Shown here piece by piece: positions 1-7,338 of a stretch of 13,301 nucleotides of DNA. How positions within the stretch are numbered: the stretch's first letter is position 1; every line of letters starts with the position of its first letter. This DNA is from Rhodanobacteraceae bacterium UBA703 (lineage in GTDB: Bacteria; Pseudomonadota; Gammaproteobacteria; Xanthomonadales; Rhodanobacteraceae), in assembly GCA_002297645.1 (NCBI GenBank), contig DBMH01000183.1, forward strand, positions 6,413-19,713, written 5' to 3'. The position numbers and the translations under genes are program-made. The notes beneath the pieces were generated by a model. It did not search any database, was not told the origin of the DNA, and saw only the letters and a list, made by a program, of their open reading frames with translations.

Positions 1-1768
1 TCGTCGAGACCCAGCCGCCGCGCCGCGGACCGCCGAAGATGCCGTCGAGCTGTCGCACCGTCAGCCCGCGGATCGGGTTGTCGCGACCGACGAAGATCGC
101 GATGGCCGGGTTCCAGCCGGACACGTCGAACGCTCCGGTCGCGATCTGGAACTCGCGCGGCGAGCGCTCGTGCTTCTGCTGGAAGTCGAACACTTCGCCG
201 GCGAAGTAGCTGCTCCATTTGCGTCCGACCGACAGGTCGACCTCGCCGCGGATCAGGTCGCCGTCGGCGAGCTCGAAGCGCACGTCCGGATGATGGCGGC
301 GGAACGCCTCGATCAGCGCCGTGCCGATCCCGCTCTCCGTCCACTGGCCGGAAGCCGGCATGCGCACGCGCCCGCGGAGGCCGGACGGCGGCTCGTAGGC
401 GGGCAATGCGTCGAGGTCGAAGCGCTTCGTGTAGTACGCGCGGCGCGCCTCGACGCGGCCGGTCTCGTCCGGGCTTTCGCCGTCCCATTTCTTCGGCGCC
501 AGCATCGACAGGTGCAGGCCGAGCGCCTTCGGGTCGACGGCCTCGCCGCGCTGGTCGAGCTTGGCCAGCATCTCCTTCGCACGCGCCGCCGGCAGCGGAA
601 TCCACTTGCCGTCGCGCTGGATCGCGTCCTGGCCCTCGCGACTGAGCATGAAGGCGAGGAAGGCGCGCACCAGCGGCTTCAGCGGCTGCCCCGGTGCGAC
701 GCGGACCTGCGCCCACTGCTCGATGAACAACGGATAGCTGCGGTCGCGCAGCGACTCCAGCGAGACCGGCACGAACGGCCCCTTCGCGTCCCGGCCGATC
801 GGCACGGCGCGGATGCCGGGCTTGTTCGAGCCCATGTCGGAGAACGAGATGCCGTAGCGGTCCGCCGCCATGTCCCGCACCATCTCGACCGACGAGGTGT
901 AGCGCGTGCCGTCGGGATTGACCTCGTGCGAGTACTCGCGCGTGTTCTCGTTCCACACGTCGCCGCCCTGGAACACCTTGCGCTCGAAGCCGAGCTGGAT
1001 GTTGTACTTGAGCGGGCGCCCGTAGATGCGGATCGGCTGGTCGGCCCATTCGCCGGTCAGGCCGAGCTGCCCCCAGGTGCGGATGTTCTTCTCCGCGCCG
1101 CGGGCGACGCCCGGATCCCAGCGCGTTCCCTTCCAGCCGCCCGTGCGCGATCCCGCGAAGATGCCGTCGAGCTGGTCGAGGCTGAGGTGGGCGATCGGGT
1201 TGTCCTGGTGGACGAAGATCACGAAGGCCGGGCTCCAGCCCGGCACGTCGTAGGAGCCGCTCGCCCAATCGATCTCGAACAGCCGTTCGCCGGTGGCCTG
1301 CTCGTATTCGGACGCGGCGCGCAGGCGGTCGGAAATGCGCGGCCCGGTCTCGATGTCGACCTCACCCGACGCGACCGTTCCCTTTGGCGTGATGACGACC
1401 TCGACCCCGGGGTGGAAGCGTTCGAACGCCGCGATCCACGGCTCCCGGATCAGGCCGTCGTGCAGATACAGCCCGGAGACGCGGATCGTGCCGGACAGGC
1501 CCGGCGCGGGCACGTACGGCGGCAGGTCGTCGAGCGGCTTCAGGTCGGTGTAGAACCGCCTGTGCTTGCGCGCGTCCGTGCGCGAGTCGTGCTCGCCGCG
1601 GATGACGAGGTTCTCGGCATTGCCGTCGCCGAGGCGCTCGAGGATCTGCTCGTAGGTCTCGCCGGTCGGGCGCTTGTCCTCGCGGCCGAGCGTCGACGCG
1701 TCGCCCGCGCCGCTCGTCAGCGCGATCCCGAGCCCCGCCAGTGCGGCAACGACGCGACGCGATGTCAT
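1..1768 (-). CDS. Tandem-module PstS-like periplasmic binding protein (partial, C-terminus beyond left edge)
   Basis: An unbroken minus-strand frame starts with ATG at 1768 and runs off the window after 589 codons. The start follows GGAG about 8 nt upstream. Residues 1-25 look like a signal peptide (Arg-Arg then a hydrophobic Ala/Leu/Gly stretch). Residues 26-85 are polar and probably helical. Residues 85-405 form a complete PstS-like module, recognisable by QDNPIAHLSLDQLDGIF (188-204), IRTWGQLGLTGEWAD (229-243), RDRSYPL (341-347) and LSREGQ (375-380). A second module starts near 452 and repeats the pattern, with RDNPIRGLTVRQLDGIF at 562-578 just before the edge. The full protein is probably about 800 residues. 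Canonical PstS has one module of about 320 residues and an SGT ligand loop; module 1 has RPLKYNIQ (251-258) there instead, so phosphate binding is doubtful. It is the last visible gene of the CitMHS/TonB-receptor unit, 139 nt after its neighbour. The family assignment is firm; ligand and role are unknown. Confidence 0.85.
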   Translation of the reverse strand, partial: MTSRRVVAALAGLGIALTSGAGDASTLGREDKRPTGETYEQILERLGDGNAENLVIRGEHDSRTDARKHRRFYTDLKPLDDLPPYVPAPGLSGTIRVSGLYLHDGLIREPWIAAFERFHPGVEVVITPKGTVASGEVDIETGPRISDRLRAASEYEQATGERLFEIDWASGSYDVPGWSPAFVIFVHQDNPIAHLSLDQLDGIFAGSRTGGWKGTRWDPGVARGAEKNIRTWGQLGLTGEWADQPIRIYGRPLKYNIQLGFERKVFQGGDVWNENTREYSHEVNPDGTRYTSSVEMVRDMAADRYGISFSDMGSNKPGIRAVPIGRDAKGPFVPVSLESLRDRSYPLFIEQWAQVRVAPGQPLKPLVRAFLAFMLSREGQDAIQRDGKWIPLPAARAKEMLAKLDQRGEAVDPKALGLHLSMLAPKKWDGESPDETGRVEARRAYYTKRFDLDALPAYEPPSGLRGRVRMPASGQWTESGIGTALIEAFRRHHPDVRFELADGDLIRGEVDLSVGRKWSSYFAGEVFDFQQKHERSPREFQIATGAFDVSGWNPAIAIFVGRDNPIRGLTVRQLDGIFGGPRRGGWVST

Positions 1769-1830
1769 TCCACTTCTCCGTTTCTCTCGCCACAGGGGCC
1801 GCGACCGGTACCAGGAACCTCTGATTCCGT

Positions 1831-1858
1831 CGTCATGCCCGCAAACGCGGGCATGACG
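1831..1858. repeat. REP-like extragenic palindrome
   Basis: A perfect 12-bp inverted repeat, CGTCATGCCCGC (1831-1842) and GCGGGCATGACG (1847-1858), has a 4-nt loop (AAAC). It lies in the 139-nt gap between two PstS-like genes. Short hairpins of this 'cgtcat-CCCGC/GCGGG-atgacg' form are dispersed repeats in many proteobacterial genomes. In the minus-strand transcript it would form a strong stem without a U-tract, so it could limit read-through or protect the upstream message from 3' decay. No second copy was seen in this window. Confidence 0.75.
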
Positions 1859-1907
1859 TCGGGACATGTGTTCAGAGCTCTCCGGACACCGGACGCGGCG
1901 CCGTCGG

Positions 1908-3671
1908 TCAATCCAGCTTCTTGCGCTGCTCGGCCGCGTATTCCGGCGTCAGCGGGTAGTAGTAGCCGACGCGCGCGATGATTTCCTGGCCTTCGCGGCT
2001 GAGCACGAAGCGCATGAATTCACGCACGATCGGATCGAGCGGGCGATCCGGCGCGCGATTGACGTAGAAATACGCGTCGCGGATCAGCGGATAGGTGCGG
2101 TTGGCGACCGTCTCCGCGCTCAGCTCGACCGCCGGGCCGCCCTTCGTGCGCGAGATCTTCAGCACCTTCACGTGCGGGTGGTTCTTCACGTGCATCATGC
2201 CGGCGATGCCGATCGCGTACTTGTTGGTCTTGAGGTCCTCGAGCGGGCGGCGGCTGTCCACGGCCTCGCCGTACTTGTCGGGCGTGACCTGCTTGTACTC
2301 GACGTACTCCTTGAAGTTCGGATTCCACTTCTTCGACCAGTGGAACCAGTTGCGCTCGATCGCGATGGCGAAGCCCGGCGCGGCGTAGCCGAAGGTCTCG
2401 ATCTCGCGGTTCGCGAAGCCGCCGCCGAGGCCGAGCTGTCCCCACTTGCGGATGTTGGTCTCCGGGCCGCGCGCGAACTTGGAGGTGAAGCGATAGTCGT
2501 TGTCGGCGATCTCCCAGCCGCCGGTGCGCTCGGCGCCGAACACGCGCTCGAGCTCCTCGAGCGAGATCTCCTCGAGCGGATTGTCCTTGCTCACGACGAT
2601 GGCCCAGGCCCACAGCGAACCGCGCTTCTCCGAGCCGCCGGTGGCGACCGAGATCTCGGTCGGCAGGTAGCGGAACGTGTTGTAGAACGGCATCAGGTCG
2701 GTGATCTTGGCGTCGTCGCCCATCGGCGCCACGTCGGACACGCCGAGGTACAGCGCGGCGATGCCGCCCTCGCTGCTCGGCAAGGCGCTCGTCGTCGTCT
2801 TCACGTCCGGATGGAACATGCGGAAGCCCTCGGCGAGCTGGTCCACCGCGTTCTTCAACTCGCTGCCGACGATGCGCAGGCTGCCGGCCAGCTTCTTCTG
2901 CGGCTGGTAGGCCGGAATGCCGGGCAGCTGCGGCGGCGGCAGTTCGCGATAGCGCGCGATCGTCGTCCACGCGTCGGCGCGGATCGAGTCCTTGGTGTCG
3001 TTGATGCGCTTCCAGGTCGGGTTCGTCGCCAGCAGGTGCGCCTTGAACTCGTCCTTCACCGCGTCGCGCGCGGCGTAGGCGACCGCGTCGCGGTACTCCA
3101 TGACGAGGACGGAGCGCAGCTTGCCGCCGCGCGGCTCGCGATCGAGGTACATCGTGTAGCGCAGGAGGATCTGCTTGTCCTTCTGGTTCTCCATGTTCGG
3201 CTTGATGTAGTCCGTCACGTACCGCGCGTAGTCCTTCGGCGACGCGAACACGTCGTAGGCGTTGACGTGGAAGATCGAGTGGTTGGAATCGCGCGGCGTC
3301 TTCTCGCCGTGGAGCAGGACGTCGGCGCGCTGCACGTCGATCGGCGCCCGGAGCTTGGCCGCCTCGGTGCGCTTCCACGCCTGGTAGCTGTGATCGCTCT
3401 CGAACTCGAGCACCGCCATGCGGGCGAAGCCCGGCGCTTCCGAGCGGGCGTCATCCAGTTGCAGGACGTTCAGCACCTGGCCCGAATTGCGCCACACCGA
3501 CAGCAGCTCGGAATAGTTCTCCTGCGCGACCGCGCCCGGCGGCAGCGTCAGGATGACCTGGGTCGGATCGGTCTGCGCCATGGCGGGCGAAGCGAGCAGC
3601 GCGGCCGGCAGGGCGAGGGCGAATACGCCGCGTCGGATGCGGTCGGCGAAGGATTTCCAGTGCAGTCTCAT
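1908..3671 (-). CDS. PstS-like periplasmic binding protein with extra N-terminal alpha/beta domains
   Basis: This is a 587-residue secreted protein. I chose ATG 3671, which gives a clean signal peptide (Arg-rich start, hydrophobic 16-28, likely cleavage after SPAMA near 32) and has AGGAAA upstream; the frame stays open to 3767, but that extension is not signal-like. Residues 80-240 hold two stretches of beta-alpha-beta character (FARMAVLEF at 82-90 plus a helix; LRSVLVMEY at 185-193 plus a helix), resembling dimeric alpha/beta-barrel (ferredoxin-like) proteins. This fold call is tentative. Residues 250-587 are a PstS-like module: KDNPLEEISLEELERVFGAE (362-381), IRKWGQLGLGG (407-417), RTYPLIRDAYFYVNRAP (525-541) and FVLSREGQ (555-562). 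The SGT phosphate-loop motif is absent; APGFAIA (431-437) stands at that place. It follows the 372-residue PstS-like gene after 231 nt with no permease nearby. Ligand unknown. Confidence 0.85.
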   Translation of the reverse strand: MRLHWKSFADRIRRGVFALALPAALLASPAMAQTDPTQVILTLPPGAVAQENYSELLSVWRNSGQVLNVLQLDDARSEAPGFARMAVLEFESDHSYQAWKRTEAAKLRAPIDVQRADVLLHGEKTPRDSNHSIFHVNAYDVFASPKDYARYVTDYIKPNMENQKDKQILLRYTMYLDREPRGGKLRSVLVMEYRDAVAYAARDAVKDEFKAHLLATNPTWKRINDTKDSIRADAWTTIARYRELPPPQLPGIPAYQPQKKLAGSLRIVGSELKNAVDQLAEGFRMFHPDVKTTTSALPSSEGGIAALYLGVSDVAPMGDDAKITDLMPFYNTFRYLPTEISVATGGSEKRGSLWAWAIVVSKDNPLEEISLEELERVFGAERTGGWEIADNDYRFTSKFARGPETNIRKWGQLGLGGGFANREIETFGYAAPGFAIAIERNWFHWSKKWNPNFKEYVEYKQVTPDKYGEAVDSRRPLEDLKTNKYAIGIAGMMHVKNHPHVKVLKISRTKGGPAVELSAETVANRTYPLIRDAYFYVNRAPDRPLDPIVREFMRFVLSREGQEIIARVGYYYPLTPEYAAEQRKKLD

Positions 3672-3816
3672 GAGGCGTTTCCTGTAGCAGGGCGAAAATC
3701 GGCCGGCCCGCGGGCTGGCGTGAAATGACGAATCCCTTCCAGTGTCTCGACGCCGGGACGGTCCCATCCCCCGCTCGCGGAGGGCGTTGCCGCCGCCGGA
3801 TGCGAGGAACCGGACG

Positions 3817-3831
3817 GGAGCAGCTCGCTCC
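3817..3831. repeat. Small inverted repeat in the intergenic gap
   Basis: GGAGC (3817-3821) and GCTCC (3827-3831) form a 5-bp stem with a 5-nt loop in the 231-nt gap between two PstS-like genes. A stem this short could arise by chance in G+C-rich DNA. The gap also holds GGGAC-G-GTCCC at 3755-3765, and I see no convincing gene or promoter in it. Confidence 0.25.
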
Positions 3832-3870
3832 GATGCCCGTTTCCTCGCCGCTCCCGCGCAAGGCGGGATC

Positions 3871-3899
3871 GGCGGAAACGCGATGCGCGTCCTTCCGCC
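3871..3899 (-). terminator. Strong hairpin just after the 372-aa PstS-like gene
   Basis: GGCGGAA (3871-3877) pairs with TTCCGCC (3893-3899), and inside it ACGCG (3878-3882) pairs with CGCGT (3886-3890) around an ATG loop, with a 2-nt bulge (3891-3892). The stem starts 3 nt after the minus-strand stop codon at 3903-3905. No U-tract follows on the minus strand, so it is not a textbook intrinsic terminator. It may cause partial termination or block 3' exonucleases, lowering expression of the two downstream PstS-like genes relative to this one. Confidence 0.45.
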
Positions 3900-3902
3900 G
3901 GA

Positions 3903-5021
3903 TCAGTCGAGCCGCGCACGTTGCTCCTTCGCCATGGCGGCGGTCAGTGGCAGGTAGTCGCCTTCGGCGACGAGCCGCTGGCCGTCGCGGCTCAGCACGT
4001 AGCGCAGGAATTCGCGCAGGCGCGGCTCCATCGCCTTGCCCGGCGCGCGGTCGAAGTAGACGTAGATGCTGCGCGCCAGCGGATAGCTGCGATCGCGGAA
4101 GCTCTCGCGGCTCGGCATCGCCGCCTTGCCGGTTCCGCGCGGTGCCAGCGCGACCGGCTTGATGCCGTCGACGCCGTCCGCCTGCGACATGATCGTCCAG
4201 GCGATGCCGTAGCGATCGGCGGCCAGTTCCTTGCGCAGCATGTGCTGGATGCCGAGCGTCTGCTCCTGGCGGTCTTCCGGCGCGATCATCTTGCTGCCGG
4301 TCTCGACGTAGCCCCTGTAGTTCGGATTCCACTTCTCGCTGTTGCCGAGGACGTGCAGCTGGAAGAAACGCGTGGTCCCCGACGGCGCGTGGCCGTAGGT
4401 CCGGATCGGCTTGTCGGCCCATTCGCCGGCGAGCCCGAGCTGGCCCCAGGTGCGGATGTCCTTGTCCGCGCCGCGCGCCGCCGCCGGCGTCCACTCGAAG
4501 CCGCGCATGCCGCCATTGCGCTCCGCCCCGAAGATGCCGTCGAGCTGTTCGATCGTCAGCGACGCCAGCGGGTTGTCCTTGTGCACGAACACGACCGGAC
4601 CGTTGGAGCGGCTCTTCACGTCGAACGAGCCGGTCGCGACCACCACATGCGACGCGTGGTATCCGCGCGTCTCGAAGAAGCTCAGCGTCTCGGTGATCGC
4701 CGGCTCGCCGCCGTTCGGGCCGAGGTCGGCGACGCCGGTGACCAGTGCGGGAAACGCGAGGTCGCTGGTCGGCAGCGAGTTCTCGAAGCGCACGTCCGGG
4801 TGGCGCTTTCGGAACTCGGCCTGCCATTTCTCGTACACGCCGCCGAGGCCGAAGCCCTGGCTCCGGATCGTGCCGGACACCGGCTGCGCCGGCGCGTACG
4901 CCGGCAGGTCGGACAGGTCGAAGTCCGCCGCCGCGGCCGGTGCCGCGAACGCCGCCGATACGGCCGCGGATGCGGCGAGGAAGGCCGCCTTTGCCGCGCG
5001 CAGGGTCCGGACAGGGATCAT
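3903..5021 (-). CDS. PstS-like periplasmic substrate-binding protein (PBP_like_2 type)
   Basis: A 372-residue single-module periplasmic binding protein, the most canonical of the three here. ATG 5021 has GAGGA 7 nt upstream and lies 19 nt after the TonB-receptor stop, so the two are surely co-transcribed. Residues 1-32 form an Ala-rich signal peptide. Family landmarks are KDNPLASLTIEQLDGIFGAE (148-167), IRTWGQLGLAGEWAD (189-203), DRSYPLARSIYVYFDRAP (310-327) and YVLSRDGQ (341-348). It keeps APSGTTRFF (212-220), matching the SGT(T) loop that contacts phosphate in PstS, so an oxyanion or phosphate-ester ligand is plausible. PstS normally feeds PstCAB, but no permease or ATPase gene lies in this window. 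The link to a TonB receptor and a CitMHS carrier suggests a periplasmic capture or hand-off role instead. Family call strong, ligand uncertain. Confidence 0.88.
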   Translation of the reverse strand: MIPVRTLRAAKAAFLAASAAVSAAFAAPAAAADFDLSDLPAYAPAQPVSGTIRSQGFGLGGVYEKWQAEFRKRHPDVRFENSLPTSDLAFPALVTGVADLGPNGGEPAITETLSFFETRGYHASHVVVATGSFDVKSRSNGPVVFVHKDNPLASLTIEQLDGIFGAERNGGMRGFEWTPAAARGADKDIRTWGQLGLAGEWADKPIRTYGHAPSGTTRFFQLHVLGNSEKWNPNYRGYVETGSKMIAPEDRQEQTLGIQHMLRKELAADRYGIAWTIMSQADGVDGIKPVALAPRGTGKAAMPSRESFRDRSYPLARSIYVYFDRAPGKAMEPRLREFLRYVLSRDGQRLVAEGDYLPLTAAMAKEQRARLD

Positions 5022-5040
5022 CGTCGATTCCTCGCAGTGC

Positions 5041-7269
5041 TCAGAAGGTGGCCCGGAACGACAGCGTGATGTTGCGCGGCGCCCCAGGGACCACCTGCAC
5101 GGGCGCCGTGAGGCCGGTGGCCTCGTAGTAGGTCTTGTCGAACAGGTTGCCCAGCTTCAGGTTTACCGAGTAGCTCGGCTGGACGTAGGTCAGCGCGAGG
5201 TCGGCCACGGTCGCGCCCGGCATCGGCATCAGCCCGGGCGACTTGTCCGACGGCACCAGCCCCTGGTACGCACCGGTGTAGGTCAGGCCGAAGCCGCCGC
5301 GCCAGTCGTCGCTGAAGGCGTAGCTGAGCCAGGTGTTGGCCATGTGCCGGGGCGCGTTGGCGAGCTGCGCACCGACCTGCAGGGGGATGTTGGACTTCGT
5401 CACGCGCGCGTCCGTGTACGCGTAGCCGAACGTCATCTGCACGCGCTCGGTCGGCGTCCAGTTGGCCTCGATCTCCACGCCTTCCGAACGCGCCTCGCCG
5501 AGCTGGTCGTAGCACACGCCCAGCGGACACGAGAAGCTGTTCATCATGTTGAGCTGGTTGATGCGGAACAGCGCCAGCGACGCATTGAGCGTGCCGTCCA
5601 TCAGGCCTTCGGCCTTGACGCCGAGTTCGACCTGCTTGCCCTCGAGCGGATCGAACGGATTGTTGCCGTTGACGTCGAGGTTGGCCGGATCGGCCGGCAC
5701 GTAGGATTCCGAATAGCTCGCGTAGAGCGTCCAGTGCTCATCGGGCTGGTACAGCAGGCCCGCCATCGGCAGCGCCGACTTCTTCGAGCGCTTCTTCTCG
5801 CTCGGCGCTGCCGGGTCGCGCAGGTTGGTCAGCTCCTGGTTCTCGCGGAAGCTGCGCAGGCCGACCGACAGTTTCCAGTGGTCGGTGAGCGTCATCAGGT
5901 CCGACACGTACAGCGCCAGGTTGTCGGTGTCGAAGCGGCGCGAGGTCAGCGTGTTCTCGGCGCCGGGGTTGTAGGCGGGAATGTCGTCGAACGGAGGAAC
6001 CTTGCCGTACACCGGGGCGTAGACGTCGATGTCGAAGCAGTACTCGCCCGGGCACTTGCTGTTGAAGAACTTCAGCCGCGTCTCGTCGACCTGGCCCTTG
6101 CCGCCGGTGACGCCGATCGTCGTCTTGTGCTCGACCGGGCCGGTGCGGAAGTCCATGCCGAGCGAACTGTCGAAGTTCTTGTAGTCGCGTGCCGTCTTCA
6201 GGTGGCGCGCGCGCCGCGTCAGCGTGTGGTCGTCCGCCTTGACGCTGACGTGGCTGAACTCCTTCTGCTGGCTGTCGTAGTCGACGGCGCGGAAGGCGGT
6301 GTTCCACGTCATGCCGTTGGCGAACGTGTGGTTCAGCGCGAGGTTCAGCGTGGTGCCCTCCTCCACGCGATTGTTGCCCGGCTCGCTGTAGTAGGTCGTG
6401 ATCGGCGCGACACGGCGGATGTCGCGCTGCGGCGCGACCAGCCCCTGGTCGAAGCTGGTATCGGAATGCCGGTACTCCAGGCGCGCGTCCAGTACCGTCG
6501 ACAGGCCGAGGTTCCAGGTCAGTGCCGGCGCCAGGTACTTGCCCTTGTCGTAGCCGTAGTCGCGGAACGTGTCGCGATCGCCGAACTCGCCGATCACGCG
6601 GTAGAGCAGGGTTCCCGCCTCGTCGACCTTGCCGGTCGTGTCCAGGTCCACGAGGTAGCCATTGGCGTCGGTCAGGCCCACGCCGTGGCCGGCGTAGGCG
6701 GTCGTGCGCAGGCCGACGTTGGTCGCACGCTCCACCTGCGGCTTCTTGGTGATCATGTTGATGAAGCCGCCGGGCTGGTTCTGCCCGTACAGGACGGACA
6801 TCGAGCCGCGCACCAGCTCCACGCTCTCCAGCGCGACCGTCGGCGGCGAGCCGAAGCGCCCCGCCAGGCCCGGCAGGCCGTCGACCAGCAGCGAGTTCTG
6901 GTCGTCGCCGGAACTCTTGAAGCCGCGGAACGCGATGTCGAAACCGGTCGCGCCGGCCCGCTTCACGCCGGTCATGTACTTGTACATCTGGCCGAGGTCG
7001 ACGGCTTCCACCGACTCGATGAACGCCTGCCCGTAGCTCTGTACGGAGAACGGCGTGTCCCGGACGGGCACGTCCATCTTCATCGCGCTCTTGGCGTTGG
7101 TCTCGAGGAAACGGCCCTCGATCGTGATCGAATCCAGCGAATGTTCCTGCAACTGCTCCTGCGCGCCCTGCTGCGGCGGCGCATCGGACGACGCGGCTTC
7201 CGACGCGTGCGCGGCGTTCGCCGCGAGCGCCAGCAGTATCGCGCCGACCAACCTGTTTCTGGCTGACAT
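5041..7269 (-). CDS. TonB-dependent outer-membrane receptor, siderophore type
   Basis: A 742-residue outer-membrane receptor that would import a bulky or scarce ligand using TonB-ExbBD energy. ATG 7269 has GGAGG 8 nt upstream. Residues 1-22 are a signal peptide. A TonB-box-like DSITIEG lies at 46-52, directly before the plug, so there is no N-terminal signalling (STN) domain of the FecA kind. The plug covers about 65-180, with LLVDGLPG (127-134), VELVRGSMSVLYGQ (150-163) and the GGFINMITKKP (167-177) typical of siderophore receptors. The rest is a 22-strand-type barrel, with EGVEIEANW (596-604), LKLGNLFDKTYYEATG (704-719) and a terminal Phe. Two CX4C pairs (406/411 and 581/586) lie in likely extracellular loops. 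It sits 69 nt after the CitMHS gene and 19 nt before a PstS-like gene, arguing for a metal-citrate or phosphorylated/carboxylated chelate ligand; that is inference. Confidence 0.93.
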   Translation of the reverse strand: MSARNRLVGAILLALAANAAHASEAASSDAPPQQGAQEQLQEHSLDSITIEGRFLETNAKSAMKMDVPVRDTPFSVQSYGQAFIESVEAVDLGQMYKYMTGVKRAGATGFDIAFRGFKSSGDDQNSLLVDGLPGLAGRFGSPPTVALESVELVRGSMSVLYGQNQPGGFINMITKKPQVERATNVGLRTTAYAGHGVGLTDANGYLVDLDTTGKVDEAGTLLYRVIGEFGDRDTFRDYGYDKGKYLAPALTWNLGLSTVLDARLEYRHSDTSFDQGLVAPQRDIRRVAPITTYYSEPGNNRVEEGTTLNLALNHTFANGMTWNTAFRAVDYDSQQKEFSHVSVKADDHTLTRRARHLKTARDYKNFDSSLGMDFRTGPVEHKTTIGVTGGKGQVDETRLKFFNSKCPGEYCFDIDVYAPVYGKVPPFDDIPAYNPGAENTLTSRRFDTDNLALYVSDLMTLTDHWKLSVGLRSFRENQELTNLRDPAAPSEKKRSKKSALPMAGLLYQPDEHWTLYASYSESYVPADPANLDVNGNNPFDPLEGKQVELGVKAEGLMDGTLNASLALFRINQLNMMNSFSCPLGVCYDQLGEARSEGVEIEANWTPTERVQMTFGYAYTDARVTKSNIPLQVGAQLANAPRHMANTWLSYAFSDDWRGGFGLTYTGAYQGLVPSDKSPGLMPMPGATVADLALTYVQPSYSVNLKLGNLFDKTYYEATGLTAPVQVVPGAPRNITLSFRATF

Positions 7270-7338
7270 GGACTCTCCCTCCGAAGTCGGTCCCGACTGG
7301 TTTTGTTTTTCCGGGACGGTGTGGACAGCGAACCGCGC

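Noticed and set aside
3451..4827. 458-codon minus-strand frame overlapping two PstS-like genes
   Set aside because: It is another reading frame of the same strand across the real genes and the gap, with an Arg/Pro/Gly-rich translation and no motif.
4411..7266. Very long plus-strand open frame (951 codons) opposite the TonB receptor, and similar long antisense frames at 170-1981, 1866-3728, 3921-5069 and 8897-10237
   Set aside because: They are antisense to genes with clear family motifs, have Arg/Ala/Val-rich low-complexity translations and lack domain signatures. Such frames are expected in G+C-rich DNA.
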